5,727 bases of DNA from Anaerolineae bacterium. Its GTDB lineage: Bacteria > Chloroflexota > Anaerolineae > Aggregatilineales > Aggregatilineaceae. Below, piece by piece: positions 1 through 5,727 of this stretch. The number at the start of each line of letters is the position of its first letter. The stretch's first letter is position 1. Where the stretch lies: contig JADLHR010000407.1 of NCBI GenBank assembly GCA_020848665.1, positions 1 through 5,727 on the forward strand, written 5' to 3'. Both the position numbers and the translations under genes were made by a program. The notes below the pieces were generated by a model, which saw only the letters and a list, made by a program, of their open reading frames with translations, was not told the origin of the DNA and did not search any database.

Positions 1-942
1 GTCGGCACCAGTGAGGAGCAGAATATTGTCCACACTGCTCACGGCACGCCGCGCGCGTTCGACTTCGAGCCAGTGCCGCACTGGGAGCTTGGCCCGGCGC
101 TGGGCATTATCGACTTCGAGCGCGGCGTCAAGCTGTCCGGCACGCGCTTCTACCTGTTGCGCGGCCTGGGGGCGCGGCTGTATCGCGCGCTCAGCATGTG
201 GATGCTCGACGTGCAGACCGCGCGCGGCTACACCGAGATTTACCCGCCGTTCCTGGTGCGCGAGGAGGCGATGATCGGCTCGGCGCAGTTTCCTAAGTTC
301 CGCGACGTGGTGTATTTCGACGCCGAGTCGGAACTGTATATGCTGCCGACCGCCGAGGTCGCGCTGACTAACATGCACCGTGATGAAACCTTCGACGAGT
401 CTGACCTGCCGCTGTACTACGTCGCACATACGCCGTGTTTCCGCCGCGAGAAAATGAGCGCCGGGCGCGATGTGCGCGGCCTGAAGCGCGTCCATCAGTT
501 CGAGAAGGTCGAGCTGTACAAGTTCACCACGCCGGAGACAAGCAACGACGAGCTGATGACGCTGGTCGATGCGGCGGAGGCGATCTGCGCGCTGCTGGAG
601 ATTCCGTATCGGCGCGTTGAGATTGTCACCGGCGATCTGGGCTTTTCGGCCAGCAAGAAATTCGACATTGAGATGTGGGCGCCGGGCAGCGGCGAGTGGC
701 TGGAAGTCAGCTCGTGCAGCAATACGCGCGACTTCCAGGCGCGTCGCGCCAACATCCGGTATCGCCCGGTGGACGGCAGCCGGCCGCGCTTTGTGCACAC
801 GCTCAACGGCTCCGGACTGGCGATTATCCGTCCGTTCATCGCCGTGCTGGAAAACTACCAGCAGGCCGATGGCAGCGTGGTGATTCCAAACGCGCTGCGC
901 CCGTACATGGGCGGCGTTGACGTGATCGCGCCGATGAGGTAA
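1..942 (+). CDS. serS: Seryl-tRNA synthetase, 3' part (N-terminus outside window)
   Basis: Cytoplasmic class II aminoacyl-tRNA synthetase that charges tRNA-Ser with serine (and tRNA-Sec in selenocysteine users). The frame is open from base 1 to the TAA at 940-942, giving 313 residues. Against a usual length near 420-430, the missing part is roughly the N-terminal coiled-coil arm that contacts the long variable arm of tRNA-Ser. The visible part begins just before the catalytic core: GTPRAFDFEP then HWELG (about nt 46-93), motif 1 around KLSGTRFYLL, motif 2 with CFRREKMSAGRD (nt 436-471), and motif 3 around IIRPFIAVLENYQ (from about nt 823), ending with the typical LRPYMGG. The usual EAGSxGRD of motif 2 reads EKMSAGRD here. 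The internal ATG at 73 is not a real start, because the homology extends upstream to the window edge. The Mug-like glycosylase gene follows after 4 bases. Confidence 0.97.
   Translation, partial: VGTSEEQNIVHTAHGTPRAFDFEPVPHWELGPALGIIDFERGVKLSGTRFYLLRGLGARLYRALSMWMLDVQTARGYTEIYPPFLVREEAMIGSAQFPKFRDVVYFDAESELYMLPTAEVALTNMHRDETFDESDLPLYYVAHTPCFRREKMSAGRDVRGLKRVHQFEKVELYKFTTPETSNDELMTLVDAAEAICALLEIPYRRVEIVTGDLGFSASKKFDIEMWAPGSGEWLEVSSCSNTRDFQARRANIRYRPVDGSRPRFVHTLNGSGLAIIRPFIAVLENYQQADGSVVIPNALRPYMGGVDVIAPMR
933..940 (+). promoter_or_regulatory. Ribosome binding site of the Mug-like gene
   Basis: GATGAGGT lies 6 bases before the GTG at 947 and sits within the last codons of serS. This GAGG-type Shine-Dalgarno supports the GTG start and suggests translational coupling to serS. 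Confidence 0.6.
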
Positions 943-946
943 CACG

Positions 947-1468
947 GTGCCGATTCTGCCAGATACGCTTGAGCCGGGGCTGGCGGTCGTGTTTATTGGC
1001 ACTGCTGCCAGCCGCCGCTCCGCTGAAATCGGCGCGCCCTACGCCGGGCCGGGCAATCGTTTCTGGGATATTCTGCACGAGGCAGGGTTCACGCCGCGCC
1101 GCCTGGCTCCGTTCGAGTTTCGCACGCTGCCGCGCTACGGGATCGGGTTGACGAACATGGCGCCGGAACGCGCCGGCAACGACGACATCCTGGGGCCGGG
1201 TGACTTTGACCCTGAGGGCGTGCGCGCCAAGATCGAGCAGTTCGCGCCGAAGGTTGTGGCGTTCGTAGGCAAGCGCGCCGCGCAGGAATTTCTGGGTCGG
1301 GCTGGTCTCGCCTATGGGCTGCAAGCGCAGCGCGTGGGGCCGACCGCGATCTTCGTGCTGCCTTCGACCTCTGGCGCGGCGCGACGCTACTGGAATCCCG
1401 CGCCCTGGCACGCGCTGCGCGCCTATCTCGATCACCTGGATCACACTAACGCCGATCCAATGGAGTGA
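947..1468 (+). CDS. mug: Mug/TDG-like mismatch-specific DNA glycosylase with variant active-site motif
   Basis: A 173-residue protein of the uracil-DNA glycosylase superfamily, Mug/TDG-like branch, expected to remove mismatched or damaged bases such as uracil opposite G in base excision repair. Visible signatures: the N-terminal strand and first motif VVFIGTAAS (residues 14-22), YAGPGNRFW (32-40, matching the PANRFW block of E. coli Mug as recalled), the strand VVAFVGKRAA (103-112), and the C-terminal loop VLPSTSGAARRYW (137-149), equivalent to the NPSGLSR loop of Mug. The length is close to that of E. coli Mug (168 residues). The first motif is GTAAS instead of the GINPG that carries the catalytic Asn, so Ala20 stands where the Asn is expected. 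Recalled GTAAS-type relatives suggest a recurring subfamily with possibly different substrates. The GTG start is supported by the ribosome binding site and the 4-base gap from serS. The gene end overlaps the weak -35 region of the rnpB promoter. Confidence 0.88.
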   Translation: MPILPDTLEPGLAVVFIGTAASRRSAEIGAPYAGPGNRFWDILHEAGFTPRRLAPFEFRTLPRYGIGLTNMAPERAGNDDILGPGDFDPEGVRAKIEQFAPKVVAFVGKRAAQEFLGRAGLAYGLQAQRVGPTAIFVLPSTSGAARRYWNPAPWHALRAYLDHLDHTNADPME

Positions 1469-1490
1469 CGCCGGGCGGCATGGTATAATG
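1461..1490 (+). promoter_or_regulatory. rnpB promoter, extended -10 type
   Basis: A perfect TATAAT lies at 1484-1489, with TG at 1481-1482 giving the extended -10 form TGNTATAAT. The -35 candidate with 17-base spacing, TGGAGT at 1461-1466, matches the consensus in only 3 of 6 positions, as is common for extended -10 promoters. Transcription is expected to start at about 1496-1498, just before the first base of the RNase P P1 helix. The -35 region lies inside the last codons of the glycosylase gene, so rnpB can be transcribed independently of the serS operon. Confidence 0.8.
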
Positions 1491-1498
1491 CAGGCGAT

Positions 1499-1871
<373 letters not shown>

Positions 1872-1876
1872 ATCAG

Positions 1877-1892
1877 CATCAATTCATCAATT
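1877..1892 (+). repeat. Tandem duplication of an 8-bp unit (CATCAATT x2)
   Basis: Two exact adjacent copies of CATCAATT occupy 1877-1884 and 1885-1892, in the AT-richer spacer right after the rnpB P1 helix. No function is evident; slippage is the simplest origin. Confidence 0.6.
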
Positions 1893-1897
1893 CAACG

Positions 1898-1959
1898 ATT
1901 AGCGGTTAGTAGTTAGCCTTCAGCTAAGAGCTAACGGCCAATCGCTAACCGCTTCTTTT
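1898..1959 (+). terminator. Nested TTAGC palindrome with T-tract; probable rnpB terminator
   Basis: An outer 8-bp stem, GCGGTTAG (1902-1909) with CTAACCGC (1945-1952), encloses a 6-bp stem, GTTAGC (1912-1917) with GCTAAC (1930-1935). TTCTTTT follows at 1953-1959. An alternative inner hairpin, TTAGC (1913-1917) with GCTAA (1923-1927), shares the same left arm. The T-tract on the + strand directly after the outer stem, about 80 bases past the rnpB 3' end, fits intrinsic termination of rnpB. The stem is only moderately GC-rich and the internal loop is asymmetric, so it is not a textbook terminator. The repeated TTAGC/GCTAA words also make it look like a mobile or slippage-built intergenic palindrome. 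Confidence 0.55.
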
Positions 1960-1974
1960 CCGAAAGGCGATTCG

Positions 1975-2664
1975 ATGAAAGGGTACCTGGTTCTGAACGG
2001 CGGCGAGGCGTTCACTACGCCGGCGCGTCCGCTGGACAGCGCTTGGCTGGGGCTGATTCGCCGCGAGCACGCACGGCCTCGCGTCGTCATTATCCCAGCG
2101 GCGGATATGTCCGGCACGCGCCGCGAAGCCGACCGCGTGATGCGCTATTTTAACAACCTGGGTACTTTCGCCGAGTACACAATGCTTACCTCGCAGCTTG
2201 CCGCCAACACCGCTGGCGAGATGGACATTCTCGACAAAGTCGAGGGGCTGGTCCTGCTCGACGGGAGCGCGCCCGACATGGTGGAGCGTCTGCAGGGTAC
2301 CCGGGCTGAGGCGGCGCTGCGGCGCGCGCTGGATCGCAAGGCGGTCGTCATGGCAAGCGGCGCGGGCGCGATGGCGCTGGGGCATGTTGTCTGGATGGGC
2401 GGCGTGTGGGAGCCGGGCCTCGGCCTGGCGCCGCAGCTCGCGATTATCCCTCATCACGCGCTGGCGCAGATGCGCCTTTCACCGGAGCGGCTTTTAGCCG
2501 GGCTGCCCGACGGCGTGACGGTCGTCGGGATCGACGATCTGACCTACGTCACATGGACGCCCGACGACACCTATCAGGTCAGTGGGCGCGGCGACGTCAC
2601 GGTATACTGCGACGTCGATCAGCAAGATATTTACCGCGACGGCGCAACGTTTGTTTTGAGCTGA
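1975..2664 (+). CDS. Peptidase S51-like (cyanophycinase/peptidase E fold) protein lacking the catalytic serine
   Basis: A 229-residue protein resembling the S51 family (cyanophycinase, aspartyl dipeptidase PepE), which uses a class I glutamine-amidotransferase-like fold. Seen: the N-terminal strand GYLVLNGGEAF (3-13), the strand PRVVIIPAAD (35-44), EGLVLLDGSAPDM (90-102) where the family usually has a GG-D/N motif, VVMASGAGAMALG (124-136) at the nucleophile elbow, IIPHHALAQMRLSPERL (157-173) matching the family's His-containing HFxERGR-like segment, and VGIDDLTYVTW (184-194) matching its GIDExTA segment. In family members the elbow reads G-x-S-A-G-A with Ser as nucleophile; here Gly129 (GGC, 2359-2361) stands in that place. 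The neighbouring Ser128 is one position off. I infer a non-peptidase role or a pseudoenzyme. No signal peptide or membrane segment is visible, so it is probably cytoplasmic. The ATG start is preceded by AAAGG (1963-1967) with a 7-base spacer. It is separated from rnpB by the palindrome; no promoter of its own is obvious. Confidence 0.8.
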   Translation: MKGYLVLNGGEAFTTPARPLDSAWLGLIRREHARPRVVIIPAADMSGTRREADRVMRYFNNLGTFAEYTMLTSQLAANTAGEMDILDKVEGLVLLDGSAPDMVERLQGTRAEAALRRALDRKAVVMASGAGAMALGHVVWMGGVWEPGLGLAPQLAIIPHHALAQMRLSPERLLAGLPDGVTVVGIDDLTYVTWTPDDTYQVSGRGDVTVYCDVDQQDIYRDGATFVLS

Positions 2665-2676
2665 AAACAGCAAAGC

Positions 2677-2691
2677 GCCGCAGAGAGCGGC
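2677..2691 (-). terminator. Short GC hairpin with T-rich flank, possible leuS terminator
   Basis: GCCGC (2677-2681) and GCGGC (2687-2691) flank a 5-base loop. Read on the leuS strand, the hairpin is followed by GCTTTGCTGTTTT, an interrupted T-rich tract. It lies about 130 bases past the leuS stop and would also end any transcript before the convergent S51-like gene. On the + strand the hairpin is followed by AAAATA, so it would not act as an intrinsic terminator for that gene. The broken T-tract keeps confidence low. Confidence 0.4.
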
Positions 2692-2711
2692 AAAATACAG
2701 CCAGCAACAGC

Positions 2712-2757
2712 ACAATAAGCAGCGAGAGCGGGCGGCCCGTTCTTCGCTGCCTATTGT
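2712..2757. repeat. Long imperfect inverted repeat (20 paired bases, 3-base loop)
   Basis: Paired blocks: ACAATA (2712-2717) with TATTGT (2752-2757); GCAGCGA (2719-2725) with TCGCTGC (2744-2750); GAGCGGG (2726-2732) with CCCGTTC (2736-2742, one G-T pair). There is one A-C mismatch (2718/2751), one bulged T (2743) and a CGG loop (2733-2735). It lies between convergent genes and could serve as a bidirectional, factor-assisted transcription barrier or RNA 3'-end stabiliser. Neither side has a clean T-tract. It could also be a member of an interspersed palindromic repeat family. Confidence 0.7.
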
Positions 2758-2790
2758 TGCCGTATAGCTGCCGTATAGCTGCCGTATAGC
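2758..2790 (+). repeat. Three exact tandem copies of an 11-bp unit (TGCCGTATAGC)
   Basis: Units lie at 2758-2768, 2769-2779 and 2780-2790. The next 11 bases (2791-2801) match the unit at 7 of 11 positions, and a further TTAGCTG word at 2807-2813 suggests decayed copies. The array starts immediately after the long inverted repeat and ends about 30 bases before the leuS stop codon. The 11-base period is close to one DNA helical turn. No function is known to me; replication slippage is the simplest origin. Confidence 0.85.
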
Positions 2791-2821
2791 TGTCTTGTAG
2801 TTGTTCTTAGCTGCTTGCGGG

Positions 2822-5614
2822 CTACACCACGATGCTGACCATGCCGCGCGCGCCGATGTAGATCACTTTGCGCGGCGACTGACCGTCCAGGTGACGCTGC
2901 ACGGCGGCGGATGCCAGCGCCAGCCGCTTGGCGTCTTCCTCGCCGATGCTCGCCGGTACCTGGATGCGGTCACGCACCTTGCCGTTAACCTGAACCACCA
3001 GCGTAATCTCATCCTCGGCGGCGATCGTCGAATCATATACCGGCCAGGGCTGGGCGTGGACGCTGCCACCGCGCCCGGCGCGGTGCCACAACTCCTCGCT
3101 GATGAACGGCGTGAACGGCGCCATCAGCAAGAGCAGGTCGCGGATCGCCTCGCCCCACACGGCGCGGCTGACGCGGCCCTGCCGCCGGACATCCTCCAGC
3201 GTGTTGCGCAGCGCCATCAGCGCCGCGACTGCCGTGTTGAATGCGAAGTGCTCCAGCCCATCCTCGACTGCTTTGATCGTCTGGTGGACCTTGCGGCGCA
3301 GCGCGCGCTCGGCAGCCGGGTCGCCTGGTTCGTTCTCGGCGCTGTCCTGCGCCAGCGCCCAGATGTCGTTCAGCCAGCGCACGACGCCTTGAATCCCCTG
3401 GCTGTCCCACGGGCCGCCTTGCTCCCAGCGGAAAGCGAACATCAGGTAAGCGCGCACTGCGTCCGCCCCGAAGGCGGCGACCAGCTCATCGGGTGCGACC
3501 ACGTTGCCCTTGCTCTTGGACATCTTCTCGACATCCAACTGGTAGCGGATGTGTTCGATGGTCGCGCCCTCGCCGACGCCCGGAACCTCGAAGATCGTGC
3601 TGTCGTCAGTATCGACCACGACCGAGCGACCGTCGGGCGTCTGAACATTCAGCACCAGCTCCTTGCGCGACAGCACTTCGCCCGCGACGGTGTCCACGCC
3701 GGGCGCGGGCTGAAAGCCATCCAGGCTGGGCACGACCGCGATATGCACCGCGTTCAGCTTGCCGCCTTCGAATGATCCGGCTGCGATGATCAGGTCGCCG
3801 TCGCGTGGCTCGCCCAGGATCATGCCCTGGTTGAACAGCGCCAGCATCGGCTCGTCGAACAGGTGCGCCGTATCGCGCCCCAGCGCGCGGGCAGCGGCTT
3901 CGGTTGGCGCGAAGATGCCGCAGTCACGCATCGCCTTGGTGAAGAAACGCGTGTACATCAGGTGCATCGTTGCGTGCTCGATTCCGCCGGTGTACTGGTC
4001 TACCGGCAGCCAGTACGCGCCCTCCTGCGGGTCGAACGGCCCCTGGTTATAGCGCGGACTCAGGTAGCGGTACTGGTACCACGACGAACACATGAAGGTG
4101 TCCATTGTATCGGTTTCGCGCGTGGCCGGACCGCCGCACTGCGGGCAGGTTGTGTGCAGAAATTCCTCGTCATAGCGCAACGGACTTTCACCGGTCGGCT
4201 TGAAATCGACATCTTCGGGCAGCAGGACCGGCAGGTCTTCTTCGGGAACGGGTACTGTTCCGCATTCCGCGCAGTAGACAATCGGGATCGGCGCGCCCCA
4301 GTACCGCTGGCGGCTGATCAACCAGTCGCGCAGGCGATAGTTGACCGCGCCATGCCCGATGCCCTGTTGCTCCAGCCAGCGCGTGACTACGCCGACCGCC
4401 TCGTTCTTCGTCCCGTCGGCAGAAGCGCGCGCGGATGTGCCGTCGAACGCGCCACTGTTAACCATGACACCCTCGCCCGGCCACGCCTCGGTCATCCGGT
4501 CGGGGTTCAGATCGTTTACGCCGTCGGGCTGGATCACGATCCGGATCGGCAGACCGTACTGGCGGGCGAACTCAAAGTCACGCTGGTCGTGCGCCGGGAC
4601 CGCCATGATCGCACCGCTGCCGTAGCTGATCAGCACATAGTCGGCGACCCAGATGGGGATGCGCTCGTCGTTGACCGGGTTGATCGCATAGCCGCCGGTG
4701 AACACGCCGGTTTTGGCTTTACCCTCGGCAGTGCGGTCGATCTCGGTCTTGTGCGCGGCGGCTTCGATATACGTCTCGACCTCGGCGCGCTGCGGCTCTG
4801 TGGTGATTTTTTCGACCAGCGGGTGCTCCGGCGCCAGCACCATGAATGTCGCGCCCCACAGCGTGTCGGGGCGGGTGGTGAAGACGCGGATCGGGTCACC
4901 CTGCTCGGTCATGAAGGTGACGTGCGCGCCTTCGCTGCGTCCGATCCAGTTCTTCTGCATCGTCTCGACGCGCTCCGGCCAGTCGATTGTGGCGTGATCC
5001 AGCAGCGCGTCGGCGTAGCGCGTCGTGCGGAAGAACCACTGCTCCAGCTCTTTCTTGATGACCGGCGTGCCGCACCGCTCGCAGTGCCGGTCTTCTCCCC
5101 AAACCTGCTCGCGGGCCAGCGTGGTATTGCAGTTCGGGCAGAAATCGACCGCCGCCTTCTGGCGATAGGCCAGATCGTGCTGATAGAACTGCAAGAAGAA
5201 CCACTGCGACCAGCGATAGTATTCGGGGTCGCTGCTGACGGCTTCGCGCTCCCAGTCGAACATGGCGCCCATCGTGCGCAGTTGGCGGCGCATGTTGTCG
5301 ATGTTGCGATAGGTCCAGACCTTCGGGTGGATGCCGCGCTGGATCGCCGCGTTTTCGGCGGGCAGCCCGAACGCGTCAAACCCCATCGGGAACAGCACGT
5401 TAAAGCCGCGCATCCGCATCCAGCGTGCGCGGGCGTCCGAGGGCGTCATCGCGTACCAGTGACCGATATGCAGATCGCCGCTGGGGTAGGGCAGCATAGT
5501 CAGCGCGTAGTGTTTGGGCCGCTTCGGGTCTACGACCGAGCGGTTCGCCCCGGCGCGCTCCCACTGCGCGCTCCAGCGTGGTTCGATCTCCTGCGGAACA
5601 TATTTGTCAGCCAT
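2822..5614 (-). CDS. leuS: Leucyl-tRNA synthetase with enlarged pre-KMSKS region
   Basis: Cytoplasmic class Ia synthetase that attaches leucine to tRNA-Leu and edits mischarged products. Length is 930 residues from ATG 5614, longer than the 860 of E. coli. In order: HIGH (49-52); a CPxC...CxxC zinc-type cluster (C159, C162, C178, C181); the CP1 editing domain with threonine-rich TTRPDT (246-251) and AVPAHDQRD (conserved Asp about 346); LRDWLISRQRYWG returning to the catalytic core; a second CxxC pair cluster (C448, C451, C490, C493); the leucine-specific region; KMSKS (697-701); the anticodon-binding helices with PFISEELW; and the C-terminal VNGKVRDR...KVIYIGARGMVSIVV domain. All catalytic and editing signatures are present. 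About 135 residues separate MRD (562) from KMSKS, against about 70 recalled for E. coli, so this part is expanded. The frame continues to a TTG at 5644, but no Shine-Dalgarno precedes it. ATG 5614 gives the usual MADKY start and has GGAG at 5631-5628 (13 bases away) and a closer AAGAGA. Convergent with the S51-like gene. Confidence 0.97.
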   Translation of the reverse strand: MADKYVPQEIEPRWSAQWERAGANRSVVDPKRPKHYALTMLPYPSGDLHIGHWYAMTPSDARARWMRMRGFNVLFPMGFDAFGLPAENAAIQRGIHPKVWTYRNIDNMRRQLRTMGAMFDWEREAVSSDPEYYRWSQWFFLQFYQHDLAYRQKAAVDFCPNCNTTLAREQVWGEDRHCERCGTPVIKKELEQWFFRTTRYADALLDHATIDWPERVETMQKNWIGRSEGAHVTFMTEQGDPIRVFTTRPDTLWGATFMVLAPEHPLVEKITTEPQRAEVETYIEAAAHKTEIDRTAEGKAKTGVFTGGYAINPVNDERIPIWVADYVLISYGSGAIMAVPAHDQRDFEFARQYGLPIRIVIQPDGVNDLNPDRMTEAWPGEGVMVNSGAFDGTSARASADGTKNEAVGVVTRWLEQQGIGHGAVNYRLRDWLISRQRYWGAPIPIVYCAECGTVPVPEEDLPVLLPEDVDFKPTGESPLRYDEEFLHTTCPQCGGPATRETDTMDTFMCSSWYQYRYLSPRYNQGPFDPQEGAYWLPVDQYTGGIEHATMHLMYTRFFTKAMRDCGIFAPTEAAARALGRDTAHLFDEPMLALFNQGMILGEPRDGDLIIAAGSFEGGKLNAVHIAVVPSLDGFQPAPGVDTVAGEVLSRKELVLNVQTPDGRSVVVDTDDSTIFEVPGVGEGATIEHIRYQLDVEKMSKSKGNVVAPDELVAAFGADAVRAYLMFAFRWEQGGPWDSQGIQGVVRWLNDIWALAQDSAENEPGDPAAERALRRKVHQTIKAVEDGLEHFAFNTAVAALMALRNTLEDVRRQGRVSRAVWGEAIRDLLLLMAPFTPFISEELWHRAGRGGSVHAQPWPVYDSTIAAEDEITLVVQVNGKVRDRIQVPASIGEEDAKRLALASAAVQRHLDGQSPRKVIYIGARGMVSIVV

Positions 5615-5726
5615 CGCCGTTCTCTTGCTCCATCGCGGGTTCAATTTTCAGCGCGCAATTGCTCACAGTCACGTCCGGCTCGCGCCGCGTGCCAGTTTGA
5701 TGCAGGACTCCGGCCTCTGTTTCACA
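5607..5726 (-). CDS. Possible 3' end of an unidentified gene upstream of leuS
   Basis: One reverse-strand frame is open from the right window edge to a TGA at 5609-5607, giving 39 residues, beginning CETEAGVLHQTG and ending MEQENGDG. Its stop overlaps the leuS ATG by 8 bases, the arrangement of translationally coupled genes, and the putative leuS ribosome binding site lies inside it. The other two reverse frames contain stops in the same stretch. I do not recognise the product; the acidic, hydrophilic tail could end many proteins. An open frame of this length can occur by chance in GC-rich DNA, so the stretch may simply be the leuS leader. No T-box signature is visible in the part shown. Confidence 0.35.
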   Translation of the reverse strand, partial: CETEAGVLHQTGTRREPDVTVSNCALKIEPAMEQENGDG

Positions 5727-5727
5727 C

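Noticed and set aside
836..1444. A 202-codon reverse-strand open frame across the serS end and the glycosylase gene
   Set aside because: Low-complexity Arg/Ala-rich translation opposite two genes with clear homology; no ribosome binding site or family motif.
1945..2457. A 170-codon reverse-strand open frame opposite the S51-like gene
   Set aside because: The forward frame has recognisable family segments and a ribosome binding site; the reverse frame has neither and also runs into the palindrome region.
1898..2800. CRISPR array or transposon ends
   Set aside because: The repeats are too short and lack regular unique spacers, and there is no transposase or flanking target duplication.
2801..3775. 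A 324-codon open frame on the + strand opposite leuS
   Set aside because: It is antisense to the well-supported leuS C-terminal half; its product is His-, Arg- and Ala-rich with no recognisable motif, the usual mirror frame of GC-rich coding DNA.
5615..5644. leuS starting at the TTG at 5644
   Set aside because: The ten extra residues do not resemble LeuRS N-termini, and no Shine-Dalgarno precedes the TTG; ATG 5614 gives the usual start.
5615..5727. T-box riboswitch leader for leuS
   Set aside because: T-box leaders are common before synthetase genes in some phyla, but no T-box sequence, specifier hairpin or terminator/antiterminator pair is visible in the 113 bases available.

Overview
The window is GC-rich bacterial DNA holding mostly housekeeping genes: the 3' part of serS, a small DNA glycosylase gene of the Mug/TDG family, the RNase P RNA gene rnpB, a peptidase S51-like protein that appears to have lost its catalytic serine, and a complete leuS on the opposite strand. 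The style of the LeuRS and SerRS proteins, the class A RNase P RNA and the short TTAGC-type intergenic palindromes suggest a Chloroflexota-like bacterium (Anaerolineae or a relative). That placement rests on recalled protein similarity and is only moderately secure.

Layout. Positions 1-942 (+) encode the catalytic domain of seryl-tRNA synthetase; the start lies outside the window. Four bases later a GTG-started gene (947-1468, +) encodes a Mug-like glycosylase, with its ribosome binding site inside the end of serS, so the two are probably co-transcribed. An extended -10 promoter at the end of the glycosylase gene drives rnpB (about 1499-1871, +), whose P1, P2, P3, P4, P13, P14, P15 and P18 elements can be read directly. 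A nested TTAGC/GCTAAC palindrome followed by a T-tract (1898-1959) probably terminates rnpB. The S51-like gene follows (1975-2664, +).

The 157-base gap between this gene and convergent leuS (2665-2821) is structured: a small GC hairpin with a T-rich flank on the leuS strand, a long imperfect hairpin (2712-2757), and three exact tandem copies of an 11-bp unit (2758-2790). leuS (5614-2822, -) encodes a 930-residue leucyl-tRNA synthetase with an enlarged region before KMSKS. Upstream of it, an open frame enters from the right edge and overlaps the leuS start by 8 bases; it may be the tail of another gene.

Functionally the window is mainly translation (two aminoacyl-tRNA synthetases and the tRNA-processing ribozyme), plus a base-excision-repair enzyme and a likely S51 pseudoenzyme. 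I found no clear multi-gene defence or mobile system, CRISPR array, tRNA or insertion sequence. The most interesting features are two proteins with altered catalytic motifs, the expanded LeuRS insertion, and the repeat-built intergenic regions.
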